Source of the DNA: Desulfovibrio sp.
Lineage (GTDB): Bacteria; Desulfobacterota; Desulfovibrionia; Desulfovibrionales; Desulfovibrionaceae
Reading direction: 5' to 3'
Length of the DNA stretch: 41,480 nucleotides
NCBI GenBank assembly: GCA_014804965.1
Contig: JAAUYU010000012.1
Coordinates: 67,493-108,972, forward strand
Shown: piece by piece, positions 9,788 through 21,150 of the stretch
Layout of the letters: each line of letters opens with the position of its first letter
Numbering within the stretch: position 1 is the stretch's first letter
Position numbers and translations under genes: made by a program
Notes under the pieces: model-generated
Database searches by the model: none
Told to the model about the DNA's origin: nothing
What the model saw: only the letters and a program-made list of their open reading frames with translations

Positions 9788-10519
9788 CTAGAGCCAGGTG
9801 AACCAGTTCTTCCAGGAGCCCTGACGCTTTTCGCGCGTTTCCTTGGCCACTTCGGCGCGGAACTTGTGGTAAGCGGCGATGCTCTTTTCCTTGGCGTGCT
9901 CCGCCACTTCGGGCACATCCTTGAAGTTTTCCGCCACAAATTCGTAGCGCCGCCACGCCGGGCCGTACTTGCCCATGTGCCAGAAGACTTCCGCAATATA
10001 GAGCTCATGCTCCGCCATGAGCTTGCGGCAGTTGAGCATATTTTCTTCGGCGTTCTTGGCGTAGGGCGAATCGGGATAGGCGTGCTGAAGCCTGTCGAAG
10101 CAGTCGTAGGCTTCCTGCAGTTCCGTGGTGGCGCGGTCGATGGAGCGGAATTGCTTCATGAGCGACATACCCGTCTGGTAGAGCACATAGGGCATGGCAT
10201 CATGACGCGGATGCAGCGCCTCGAAGTCCTTGTAGGTCTCGGCGGCGAGGTCGTATTCCTCGTCGAGGAAGTAGGCGTCGCCGAGCGAGAGTTCCGCGTC
10301 GATGGTGTAGGGGCTGAAGGGATAGTTGTCGCGCAGCTTGTTGTAGAGTTCCACCGCGCGCACATAGTTCTTTTCGCTCATGGCCTCGTTGGCCGCTTCA
10401 AAAATTTCCTGGGCCGTGTCTTCGGCGGGGGGCAGATAGATCATGTCGATGATGCCGCAGCCGGAGAGCACGCCCAGCGAGAGCGCCAACAGGAAGCAAC
10501 GGAGCAGTTTTTTAGCCAT
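9788..10519 (-). CDS. bamD: Outer membrane protein assembly factor BamD (lipoprotein)
   Basis: MAKKLLRCFLLALSLGVLSGCG lipobox, then TPR-like NYVRAVELYNKLRDNYPFSPYTIDAELSLGDAYFLDEEYDLAAETYKDFEALHPRHDAMPYVLYQTGMS. Confidence 0.88.
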   Translation of the reverse strand: MAKKLLRCFLLALSLGVLSGCGIIDMIYLPPAEDTAQEIFEAANEAMSEKNYVRAVELYNKLRDNYPFSPYTIDAELSLGDAYFLDEEYDLAAETYKDFEALHPRHDAMPYVLYQTGMSLMKQFRSIDRATTELQEAYDCFDRLQHAYPDSPYAKNAEENMLNCRKLMAEHELYIAEVFWHMGKYGPAWRRYEFVAENFKDVPEVAEHAKEKSIAAYHKFRAEVAKETREKRQGSWKNWFTWL

Positions 10520-11438
10520 CGAGCTGTTCCAGAAAGACAAAAGCCGCCTGCGCGGCCGTTGCGCCGTCGCCCGCGGCGGTGATCACCTGGCGGCAGAGCT
10601 TGGAGCGGATATCGCCTGCGGCGAAGATGCCGGGCACATTGGTGCGCATTTCCGTATCCGTCACGATGAAGCCCTGGTGATCACGCTCCACGGCCTCGGG
10701 GAGGAAGCCTGTCTGGGGGATGAAGCCCACATAGATGAAGAGGCCGTGCACCGGCAGGATTTCCTGCGCGCCCGTCGCCACATTTTTCAGGGCAAGGCCG
10801 GTGAGCTCCTTTTCGCCCTCCAAAGCCTCGATGACAGTGCTCAGGTGCACTTCCACCTTGTCATTGGCGGCGATCCTGTCCTGATAGATCTGGTAGCCAC
10901 GGAAGGCGTTGCGGCGGTGGATGAGGTGCACCTTGGACGCGATGTTGGCGAGGTACAGGGTCTCCTCCAGGGCCGAATTGCCGCCGCCCGCCACGGCCAC
11001 CACCTGATTGCGGTAGAAGTTGCCGTCACAGATGGCGCAATAGGAAACACCGCGCCCGATGAGGGCCTCTTCCTTTTCCAGACCGAGCGTACGGTGACGC
11101 GCGCCCGAGCACACGAGGACCACACGGGCGTGGTACTCGTCCGCGCCCGCTTCGGCCTTGATGGTGAAGTCCCCGGCGTGGCCCGTGATGGAGCTCACCT
11201 CGCCCTGGGGGCGCTCGATGGAGTTCAGGTCGGTGAGGTGGGCCGCAAACTGATCCGCCAGCTCATAGCCCTTGATGCCCTGAGGAAAGCCGGGATAATT
11301 CTCCAGCTTTTCCGTCAGGAGCACCTGGCCGCCCGGCGTCAGGTTCTCGAAAAGGAGCACCGAACAGCCGGAGCGGGCCAGGTACAGGGCAGCCGTTATG
11401 CCGGCAGGACCAGCACCAACGATAACGGCGTCATACAT
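10512..11438 (-). CDS. trxB: Thioredoxin reductase
   Basis: DAVIVGAGPAGITAALYLARSG, CAICDGNFYRNQ redox motif, VVAVAGGGNSALEE, GIFAAGDIRSKLCRQVITAAGDGATAA. Confidence 0.95.
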   Translation of the reverse strand: MYDAVIVGAGPAGITAALYLARSGCSVLLFENLTPGGQVLLTEKLENYPGFPQGIKGYELADQFAAHLTDLNSIERPQGEVSSITGHAGDFTIKAEAGADEYHARVVLVCSGARHRTLGLEKEEALIGRGVSYCAICDGNFYRNQVVAVAGGGNSALEETLYLANIASKVHLIHRRNAFRGYQIYQDRIAANDKVEVHLSTVIEALEGEKELTGLALKNVATGAQEILPVHGLFIYVGFIPQTGFLPEAVERDHQGFIVTDTEMRTNVPGIFAAGDIRSKLCRQVITAAGDGATAAQAAFVFLEQLDG

Positions 11439-11773
11439 TAGGCAACGCCTTCATTAGGCAAAGCCTTGGAATCAACCATCTTCTTGAGGGCGTCCTTGGT
11501 GATGGCGCCCGTGACCTGCTCCACCGTGTCGCCGCCCTTGATGAGGACCATGGTGGGAATGGCGCGCACGCCGTACTGGGCCGGCGTGGCCTGGTTTTCA
11601 TCCACGTTCATCTTGTAGAAGTTGACGCGGCCTTCATATTCCTTGGCCACCTCGTCGATGATGGGGGCCATGGCCCGGCAGGGGCCGCACCAGGGGGCCC
11701 AGAAATCGATGAAAACCGGGAGGTCGCTCTTCATGGCTTCGGCAAATGTGGCGTCGGTAAGATCTTTGACCAT
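11438..11773 (-). CDS. trxA: Thioredoxin
   Basis: PVFIDFWAPWCGPCRAMAPIIDEVAKEYEGRVNFYKMNVDEN...YGVRAIPTMVLIKGG; WCGPC active site. Confidence 0.96.
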   Translation of the reverse strand: MVKDLTDATFAEAMKSDLPVFIDFWAPWCGPCRAMAPIIDEVAKEYEGRVNFYKMNVDENQATPAQYGVRAIPTMVLIKGGDTVEQVTGAITKDALKKMVDSKALPNEGVA

Positions 11774-11879
11774 GGTACTCTCCTTGGGTTATTGGCGGCG
11801 ATTGCGCCGGGACGGGCCGGAGCGGCAGGCTCCGTGCCTGTTCCACCGGAAGAACGCCAGGGGCGTTCCCCCACGGATT

Positions 11880-11908
11880 CTTGTAGTTTCAGCGGCGCGG
11901 GCTGTCAA
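11880..11908 (-). promoter_or_regulatory. Sigma70-type promoter for the trxA-trxB-bamD operon
   Basis: Reverse strand TTGACA (11903-11908), 17-nt spacer, TACAAG (11880-11885), upstream of trxA ATG at 11773. Confidence 0.6.
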
Positions 11909-12103
11909 GGTGTGCGGCCCTTGAGGAGGCGGCTCTTTTTCCTTGAAAAGACAGGTGCGGCGGGGAGGGGCGCGAAAATTTTTCTGCGGCGCGCGGTGCA
12001 GCGTCCCGCGCGCCCGGTCTGGACACGGCACGGGGGGCCTGCTAGTCTTGAGGCGCAGGCCGCTGACCTTTTTCAGCCGGCGCAGTACATCCGGGAGGAA
12101 GCC

Positions 12104-12985
12104 ATGCCGCGAAATATCCTGACCATCAGGGAACTGGGTTCGGAAACCAGCTGGACGCTCGTGCAGCAGGCCGTCGGCATTCCGGACGCCAAGCTGCAGT
12201 CGGATTTCATGACCGAAAAGGTGGCGTTGCTCGCCTTTGCCCGGCATTCGCTGCCGGAGCGCCTCTGCGTCACGGCCGCCGTGCGCCAGATGGGCGGCAC
12301 GACCATCTTTGAGGGCAGCCCCACCGGCGACTGGCATCAGGAAGTGAGCACCTTTCAGGCGCACCTTATACCCATTTTCGGCTACTACTTCGACTGCCTC
12401 TATACCTATGCCCTGCCTGTGACCACCTGGAACATCTCCGATGTGGACGCGCATTTTCCGGTCATCAATGCGGGCAGCCCCGATGCCCACCCGGCGCACG
12501 CACTCGCCGACATTGCCTGCATGCTGCGCCTCTCGCGCCATCTCGAGGGCGTGACCGCGGCCTGGGTGGGCTGCGCCAACGGTACCCTGTACTCCCTCAT
12601 CGAGACCACGGCGTGGTTCCCGTTCAGCCTGCGCGTCGCGGTGCCCCCGCAGATGGACATAATCGAGCTGGAAGCGAGGGCCGCGCGCATCGGGAGCGCC
12701 GTGGAGTTTGTGAAGACGCCTGAAGAGGCGGTGAAGGGCGTCAACTATGTGTTTGCCGGCTATCGGGGGACGCTCGATGCCGATGCGCAGGCCCGCTGGG
12801 GCATCACGCCGGAGCTCATGGCAAGGGCACTTCCGGATGTCAGGCTCTTGCTCAGCGCCTCGCCCGTGCGCGCCATCCCGGTCGCCACGGAAGTCCTCTT
12901 CAGCCCGGCATCGCAACTTGTTCGTCAGGCGGAGTACCGCCTCCGCGTCCACAAGCGCTTTTTGCACTGGGTTTTTGACTTCTGA
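12104..12985 (+). CDS. Divergent ornithine/aspartate carbamoyltransferase-like protein
   Basis: MPRNILTIRELGSETSWTLVQQA..., FPVINAGSPDAHPAHALADIACMLRLSRHLEGVTAAWVGCANGTLYSLIETTAWFPFSLRVAVPP retains the OTC fold pattern, but the canonical motifs are altered. Confidence 0.75.
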   Translation: MPRNILTIRELGSETSWTLVQQAVGIPDAKLQSDFMTEKVALLAFARHSLPERLCVTAAVRQMGGTTIFEGSPTGDWHQEVSTFQAHLIPIFGYYFDCLYTYALPVTTWNISDVDAHFPVINAGSPDAHPAHALADIACMLRLSRHLEGVTAAWVGCANGTLYSLIETTAWFPFSLRVAVPPQMDIIELEARAARIGSAVEFVKTPEEAVKGVNYVFAGYRGTLDADAQARWGITPELMARALPDVRLLLSASPVRAIPVATEVLFSPASQLVRQAEYRLRVHKRFLHWVFDF

Positions 12986-12986
12986 G

Positions 12987-13006
12987 CCGGGGACTTGGGC
13001 CCCCGG
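12987..13006. terminator. Possible terminator hairpin between convergent OTC-like gene and SNase-like gene
   Basis: CCGGGG-acttgggc-CCCCGG short GC-rich stem, no clear U-tract. Confidence 0.35.
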
Positions 13007-13027
13007 ACGCCCATAAGCGCGGTGGCC

Positions 13028-13724
13028 CTATTTAGCGTCCGGCCAGAACAGGCAGACGCGCGCGGGCGCGTACCCGGCGAGGAAGGCGTCCATGAGCGTG
13101 CCGAAGTGGACGCGGTTACGCGGCTTGATGTGCCGCGCCTCCGGGCAGTTCACCGGGAAAAAGCGCAAAGAGCCGCGATTGCCCACATAGGTCTCCTGCG
13201 CGAGCGGCAGCTCCAGCAGGTGCGCCCAGAGGCCGCGCCGCTCATGGATGGCCTCGGCCTGGAGCTCGCGCAGGCGCTCCTGGAATTCCGGCCCCAGGTC
13301 CCGGTGAGGATAGAAGAAGGCCGCGCCGGACGCGACCATGAGGTCATTGAGGGATTGGCCGTCCGCAAGGCGCACGTCGGCCACGAGGCGCCCGTGGCGG
13401 TCCCTGTCGCTCACCCCGGCGGAATAGAGGGAGACCTGCTGCCCGCGGGTGAGCCGCTCCAGCTCCGCCTTGGCCTCGCGGGCATAATATTGCGGTATGG
13501 TCCCGCCGCGGCCGAGCTCCGGCGAGTCTATGCCCGCAAGACGCACCACGCGCCTGTCCCTGAGCTTGAAGGTATCCCCGTCAAAACAGTGGGCCACCAT
13601 GCCGTCCGGCTGCGCCATGGGCTGCTCTTCCGCGCGCAGGGCCGAATAGGCGCAGAGCAAAAGCCCCAGAAGGGCCGCCGCGGCGCAGAGGCTGCGCCAC
13701 GGCTTCGCGGCCCGGGATTTCACG

Positions 13725-13735
<11 letters not shown>
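13028..13735 (-). CDS. Thermonuclease (SNase) family protein, catalytic residues present
   Basis: N-terminal hydrophobic signal; [25 protein letters not shown]...[36 protein letters not shown] retains SNase D/R/D/E/R pattern. Confidence 0.9.
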
Positions 13736-15477
<1,742 letters not shown>

Positions 15478-15491
<14 letters not shown>

Positions 15492-17220
15492 GCCCGTTCT
15501 CCAGAGTTTCCTTAAGAGCTCGAAGATATTCCAAATCGGCCGCAAAGTCACTATTTCCGGTATTCTCGCGCAACGCCGCGGAAATAGAGGATTTTTTTGT
15601 CCTGGCGTAATAGGTTTCCAGGTCCCGGCGCAGGCATTCCAGCTCCCAGTCGCCGGTTTCCAGGGGGGGCTTGTCGGGCCCGCGCTGCGCGAACCAGAAT
15701 TTTTTTTGCCTCTCGTCGAGGTGGTAGGGGGTCTCCTCGGCGCCCCATTCCTCAATTATATCCCAGAAGCGCCGCGCCCCGGCCGAGCGCAGGGCCAGGT
15801 CCGCGCCGAGCTCGCGCAGGTCGGCGAGGCGCTCCGGGTAGCGCACGGCGTAAATCATGATCTGCACGTCGCGCATGTTCTGGCGCGCCTTCAGGGCCTG
15901 CGTCGCCGCCGGGGCCGGGCCTGCGTGGCCGCCGCGCGCGTCCAGACGCACAGCGGCGCCGCGGCGCAGCTCCTCCTCCGAGATCTGGAGCTGCCGCGAG
16001 AGCGACGACGCATAGGGGCTCACCAGTTCCGGCACCTCCACATGGCCGAGAAAATCCCGCGCCCATTCCACGCTCTCGCGCGGGGCCAGCGCGCGCAGGG
16101 CGTCCACGCAGAAGCGCAGGCCCTCCTGCGCTTTGGCCTGAAGCGCCTCGAAGGCCTCCTTGCCCTGGCCGCGCAAGAGGCTGTCGATGTCCTCGCCTTC
16201 GGGCATGAGCACCACCCGGCACGAGAGCCCGCGCGTGAGCAGCATCTCGCAGGAGCGCAAGGCCGCCTTGCGGCCCGCGCGGTCGCCGTCAAAGAGCAGG
16301 AGCAGCCGCGAGGCGAAGCCGGAGAGCCGCTTCACCTGCTCGGGCGTAAGCGCCGTGCCGAGCACCCCAACGGCGTTGGCATAGCCGAACTGGTGCAGGG
16401 TGAGTACATCCATGTAGCCCTCGGTGAGCATGGCCTCGCCGCTCGCCGCGATGGCGCGCCGGGCCTGGGCGAGGCCGTAAAGATGCTCGCCCTTTTTATA
16501 GATGGGCGTGTCCGCGCTGTTGATGTATTTGGCTTCGTCCTCCCCGCCGATGATGCGGCCGCCGAAAGCGATGATCTGGTTGGACAGGCTGCGGATGGGA
16601 AAGATGAGCCTGCCCCGGAAGCGGTCATAGGCCCTGCCGGTGCCCGATGTGCCGAGAAGGCCCGCCTGCGCCGCCTGGCCGAGGTTGTAGCCCGCGCGGC
16701 GCAGGCTGTCGGTGAGCGACTGCCACCCGCGCCCGGCCCAGCCGAGGCCGAAGCGCTCCACGATTTCGTCGCTCAGGCCGCGCTTTTCGATATAGGCGCG
16801 GCATTCCGCGCCGTCTGGCCCGCGCAGGGCCTCGGCAAAATGGGCCGCCGCGAGCTCGTGCATCCGCAGCATGGCCTGGCGCTCGGACTGGCGCTCCCGC
16901 TGGCGCGACTCGCCGCCGGAGGAACGCCCCCCGCGCTCAATCTCGATGCCGAGCTCCGCCGCCAGTTGCTCCAGCGTGTCGCGAAAGTCGAGGCCGTTGA
17001 TGCGGCCGTAAAAGTCGAACAGGTCCCCGGAAGCCTGGCAGCCGAAGCAGTAAAAGAGCCCCTTTTCCTCATTGACGGAGAAGGAGGGCTTGGTCTCCTG
17101 ATGGAAGGGGCAGGGGGCCACCCAGCGCGGGCCGTTGCGCTTCAGCTCCACATAGCGGCGCACCACGTCCACGATATTCAGTCGTTCCTTGATGACCCGG
17201 ATGGCATCCCTGGACTGCAT
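15478..17220 (-). CDS. dnaG: DNA primase
   Basis: Zn finger [76 protein letters not shown]. Confidence 0.97.
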
Positions 17221-17265
17221 GGCGGCCTCGACGCGCGTTGCAACAAAAAACGCGGCAGCCCACGG

Positions 17266-19701
17266 CTACCGCAACACCACGATGGTCATGCCGTCGCCGC
17301 CGCGGTCCTCGGGGGCGAGGTTTGCACTGGCGACAGCGGGATGGGCGCGCAGAAAAGCCTGCAACTCACGGCGCAGGGCTCCTGTGCCGCGACCGTGAAC
17401 GATCTCCAGCTCGGAAAAGCCCGCGCGCAGGGCTTTGTCCAGAAAGCGCTCCGTGGCGGCAATGGCGTCCGGCGCTCGCTGGCCGCGCACATCGAGGCGC
17501 ATGGCAGCGGCCTCCGCCTGCGCGGGGGCGCCCGGGCGGCCTGAAACCGGCGTGGCGCGCCCGCTGCGGGGGGCCTTCGGCGTTCCGGCAGCGGCGGCTT
17601 CGCGCAGGTCGCGCCGTTCCGCCCAGAGGCTCACGCCGTCCATGTCCAGCCGGACGCGGCCGCGGCGCTCGTCCACATCCGTCACCACGCCGCGCTTGTT
17701 GAAGGTGGTGTGGAACACTTCCTGGCCAATGGCGAGCTCCCGCGCCTCGGGAAGCACGGAATCGGCGGCATCATCCGCCGCAGGGGCCAGCGAGGCGCGC
17801 AGGCGCGACATTTCCTTGAGGGATTGCTTGGCCGTGGCGCGGCCTTCCTTCCAGGCGCGCATGAGCTCGGCGGCATGGCGGCGCGTCTCCTCGTGGAGGC
17901 GCCCCCGTTCCTTCTCCAGCCGGTCCTTGGCCTGTGCCGCGGCGGCGCGGGCGCTTTCGCGCTCCTTCCTGAGCGTGGCGAGCTCCTCTTCGCGCTCCGC
18001 GGCCAACGCATTGAGGCGCCCGAGCAGGGCGGTGGTGTCCTCACCGTCCTGAAGCAGATAGTGCTCGGCCCGGCGCAGGATCTCTTCCGGCAGGCCATGC
18101 TCGCGCGCGGCGTCGAGCGCCTGGCTTGCGCCCACCTGGTCATAGGCGAGGGCATAGAGCGGCTTGCGCGTGGCCGGGTCAAAAAGCATGGAGGCGGCCC
18201 GTACTCCCTCGCGCGTGAGCGCGTAGGACTTGAGCGCGGGAAAATGCGTGGCCGAAAGCGCGAAACATCGCTTGTCCAAGAGGCCGTCGAGCACCGCCTG
18301 GGCCAGCGCCGCGCCCTGGGCCGGGTCCGTGCCCGCGCCGAATTCGTCGAGCAGCACGAGCCCTTGGGCGTCCAGATGCTTCCAGGCCTTGGCGAGGTGG
18401 TCGATCTGGGCCGTGAAGGTGGAGACATTGCCGTCAAGGCTCTGTTCGTCGCCGATGAAGGCGTCGAGGCGCCCGAACCACGGCAGGTGCGAGCCGCTCG
18501 CCACCGGGGCCGGGAGGCCGCTCATGGTCATGGCCGCCACGAGGCCGAGGGTCTTGAGGCAGACGGTCTTGCCGCCCGCATTGGCCCCGGTGATGACGAG
18601 CACACGCTCGCCGGGCCGCAGGATGATGTCCAGCGGGCGCACGGGCTGGGCCGCGGGGAGCGGCTTCGCGGACGGTGAGGGGTCCCCGGCGTTATCCTTC
18701 CCGCTGCGCGCAAGCACGAGCAGCGGATGGCGGGCGCCCGTGAGCGCAATGCCCTCCTCGGCAGGCGTGAGCGGCACCGGGCGGGCGTCCAGCGTCTCGG
18801 CGAGGCGGCGCTTGGCCTGGAGCAGGTCCAGCTCCGCGAGCAGCCTGAGCGCCCCGCGCGCGCCGTCAAGCTCGGTCGAGAGCAGGTCGCCGAGGTACGC
18901 GAGCACCCGGCGTTCCTCCTCACGCTCCTCGTGCTTGAGCTCCTGGAGGCGGTTGTTGATTTCCACAAGGAAGAGCGGCTCAAAATAGCAGGTTTCACCC
19001 GTTTGCGACCAGTCGTGGATGATGCCCTGCACCCGGCCCTTGAAATTGGCCTTGAGCGGCAGCACATACCTGTCAGACGAGAGGGTCATGAAGTCGTCCT
19101 GGAGATAGGGGACGAGATTGTACTGGCGCGCGAAATCCTTGACCCGCTTGAGGCAGCTCTGGTGCAGGCGGCGCACTTCGTTGCGCAGGCGGTAAAGTTC
19201 GGGCGAGCTTTCGTCCTTGAGGAGGGCGTCGTCCGAAATGCAGCGGTTGAGCGCCGCCGTAAGCTGCGCGGGGAGCGGCGTGGCCTCGGCCAGCTCCAGC
19301 AGGAGCGGCCACTGGCGGCTGGCCTCGGGCGTGGTGATGGAGGCGTGCGCCCTGGCGGCCAGGCGGAGAAGTTCCCGCAGGGCCCAGAAAGCCTCGGTGT
19401 CCGGCGCGGCCCGGCGCTGCCCCATGGCGGAATCCCCTTCCGGGGAAGCGAGGAGTCCGGAAACATCCGGGAAGCTCCCGAGCGCGAAAGGCCTGCTGCT
19501 TCCCGGCTCGGGCGTGGCGGCCCATAGTGCGGCCTGCTCGTACAACTGGAGCGCCCTGTGCGCCGCTTCGGCATCGGGGAGGGGCTTCAGGGCCACGGCG
19601 AGCGCACGGCCCGGCGCGGAGATGCAGCGCTGCGCCAGCGCGGCGACGATTTTGTCAAATTCCAGTGCCTGGAGCGTGCGGGGATGGATCATGTCCTGCA
19701 T
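17266..19701 (-). CDS. mutS2: Endonuclease MutS2
   Basis: Walker A VLVITGANAGGKTVCLKTLGL, DEFGAGTDPAQGAALAQAVLD, and C-terminal Smr domain LDVRGQRAPDAIAATERFLDKALRAGFSELEIVHGRGTGALR. Confidence 0.95.
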   Translation of the reverse strand: MQDMIHPRTLQALEFDKIVAALAQRCISAPGRALAVALKPLPDAEAAHRALQLYEQAALWAATPEPGSSRPFALGSFPDVSGLLASPEGDSAMGQRRAAPDTEAFWALRELLRLAARAHASITTPEASRQWPLLLELAEATPLPAQLTAALNRCISDDALLKDESSPELYRLRNEVRRLHQSCLKRVKDFARQYNLVPYLQDDFMTLSSDRYVLPLKANFKGRVQGIIHDWSQTGETCYFEPLFLVEINNRLQELKHEEREEERRVLAYLGDLLSTELDGARGALRLLAELDLLQAKRRLAETLDARPVPLTPAEEGIALTGARHPLLVLARSGKDNAGDPSPSAKPLPAAQPVRPLDIILRPGERVLVITGANAGGKTVCLKTLGLVAAMTMSGLPAPVASGSHLPWFGRLDAFIGDEQSLDGNVSTFTAQIDHLAKAWKHLDAQGLVLLDEFGAGTDPAQGAALAQAVLDGLLDKRCFALSATHFPALKSYALTREGVRAASMLFDPATRKPLYALAYDQVGASQALDAAREHGLPEEILRRAEHYLLQDGEDTTALLGRLNALAAEREEELATLRKERESARAAAAQAKDRLEKERGRLHEETRRHAAELMRAWKEGRATAKQSLKEMSRLRASLAPAADDAADSVLPEARELAIGQEVFHTTFNKRGVVTDVDERRGRVRLDMDGVSLWAERRDLREAAAAGTPKAPRSGRATPVSGRPGAPAQAEAAAMRLDVRGQRAPDAIAATERFLDKALRAGFSELEIVHGRGTGALRRELQAFLRAHPAVASANLAPEDRGGDGMTIVVLR

Positions 19702-19829
19702 CACGGGCTGAGGTGCTGATGCCGCACAAGATAAGGCCGACCACTGCGGTGGCAATGGCCGCGCGTGAGAAAATCGCGGAGACGCCCGCTGGGCCCGGCC
19801 TTGCGCGGAGCCTGGCGGACGGGATGTGC

Positions 19830-20282
19830 TCAGGAAAGGCGCTTCTTGACGGCGGCGGCCACTTCCTTGCCGTCGGCGCGGCCCTTGAAGGCGGCCATGA
19901 TGGCGGAAATGACGCGGCCCATGTCGCGCGGGCCGGTGGCGCCCAGATCGTCCACGGCGGCATTGACGGCGGCGTCCAGTTCTTCCGGGGAGAGCTTTTT
20001 CGGCAGATAGTGCGTGAGGATGGACAGTTCCTGCGCCTCTTTTTCGGCGAGGTCCGGGCGTCCGGCAGTGGTATACTGTTCGATGGAGTCCTGCCTTTGC
20101 TTGGCTTCCTTGATGAACACGTCCAGCATTTCGGCATCGTCCAGGGTGCCCCCGGGGCGGCGCAGTTCCACAAGGCGGTTTTTCGCGGCGGTCTTGACCA
20201 TGCGCAGCACGCTTACGCGGAGCGCGTCCTTGGCCTTGTAGGCCTCAACATAGTCCTTGTCGATCTGTTCCGTCAGACTCAT
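19830..20282 (-). CDS. yqeY: GatB/YqeY domain protein
   Basis: MSLTEQIDKDYVEAYKAKDALRVSVLRMVKTAAKNRLVELRR...LPKKLSPEELDAAVNAAVDDLGATGPRDMGRVISAIMAAFKGRADGKEVAAAVKKRL. Confidence 0.93.
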   Translation of the reverse strand: MSLTEQIDKDYVEAYKAKDALRVSVLRMVKTAAKNRLVELRRPGGTLDDAEMLDVFIKEAKQRQDSIEQYTTAGRPDLAEKEAQELSILTHYLPKKLSPEELDAAVNAAVDDLGATGPRDMGRVISAIMAAFKGRADGKEVAAAVKKRLS

Positions 20283-20393
20283 GACGATCCTCGTGCTTGC
20301 TGGAGGGGGAGGTGGGAGGTTTTGCTGGACCTTTGCTGTAGTGGTGCGCTTTGACTGCACGGGGAATGCCGAAATTATCCGTCAAAAACAGCC

Positions 20394-20489
20394 TTTTTGC
20401 TGCTTGCTGCGTCAGAGAAAAATTTTCTTGGTCGAGTACGTGAGTACACTCCCTGCGGAAATTTTTATCTTCCTTGCAAGCAGCAAAAA
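20394..20489. other. Large imperfect stem-loop (AT-rich) in the yqeY-rpsU spacer
   Basis: TTTTTGCTGCTTGC (20394-20407) is the exact inverse complement of GCAAGCAGCAAAAA (20476-20489); inner segments (AGAGAAAAATTT / AAATTTTTATCT) also nearly pair. Confidence 0.7.
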
Positions 20490-20532
20490 ATCTTATTTTT
20501 TAGGATTCTTCCGGCACCATCGCTGCTGTCGA

Positions 20533-20580
20533 TGCCCGTAGGGCTCGCTTTGCTCGCCAACGGGCACGGCGCTTCGCGCC
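20533..20580. other. Two adjacent hairpins in the yqeY-rpsU spacer
   Basis: TGCCCGT (20533-20539) / ACGGGCA (20560-20566); GGCGC-TTC-GCGCC (20568-20580). Confidence 0.55.
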
Positions 20581-20680
20581 GCCATCCGGTCGCAGCACTC
20601 GTCTTCCGGTACGCTCCAGACGGATTTAAGGAATGTTTGTCTCCTGCACTGTCAACATAACCATTTCTAAGAGACGCAAA

Positions 20681-20712
20681 CGCTGCGGGAAATCCGAAAA
20701 TTTCCCGCAGCG
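20681..20712 (-). terminator. Intrinsic terminator downstream of rpsU
   Basis: CGCTGCGGGAAAT-ccgaaa-ATTTCCCGCAGCG, perfect 13-bp stem, followed on the minus strand by TTTGCG. Confidence 0.7.
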
Positions 20713-20737
20713 CCGCTTGAGCAGAGATGCGATGGTG

Positions 20738-20941
20738 CTAGGCCATGTTCATCTTGCGCATCTTCTTCATCAGCCGCTTGCGGGCGGCGGCCTTTTTCTT
20801 TTTGCGCATGACGCTGGGCTTTTCGTAGTGCTGGCGCTTCTTCATTTCAGAAAGAATGCCGGCCTTCTCCACCTGCTTCTTGAAACGGCGCAGGGCAATG
20901 TCGAAATTATACTCGTCATCATTAAGAAAAACACCGGGCAA
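20738..20941 (-). CDS. rpsU: 30S ribosomal protein S21 (probable TTG start)
   Basis: (M)[62 protein letters not shown] track uses GTG at 20950; TTG at 20941 gives a better RBS spacing (GGGGGTGAGG). Confidence 0.92.
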   Translation of the reverse strand: MPGVFLNDDEYNFDIALRRFKKQVEKAGILSEMKKRQHYEKPSVMRKKKKAAARKRLMKKMRKMNMA

Positions 20942-21150
20942 CTGCCTCACCCCCTTTAGGGCGCCAAAAAAGGCGCGAAAATGCGAGAGGTCTCCCTACA
21001 CCATATGGCGCGGAAGTTCAAGCGAAAATATGGGCGGACCAGAGAAAAATCGCTAACGCGGACGCAGGAACGGCCGCGCCGGGAGTGGCAGGCACGACGC
21101 CGCGGCAGCCGCACCACCCGGGTCCCGGCTGCCGCAGCGCGGAAATGCGG

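Noticed and set aside
20283-20737. CRISPR array or tRNA in the yqeY-rpsU spacer
   Set aside because: No periodic repeats and no cloverleaf/TTCRANY-type arm; only inverted repeats.
21102-21135. GCGGCAGCCG/CGGCTGCCGC hairpin downstream of HU as an intrinsic terminator
   Set aside because: Stem is real but there is no U-tract on the minus strand, so a terminator call is not supported.
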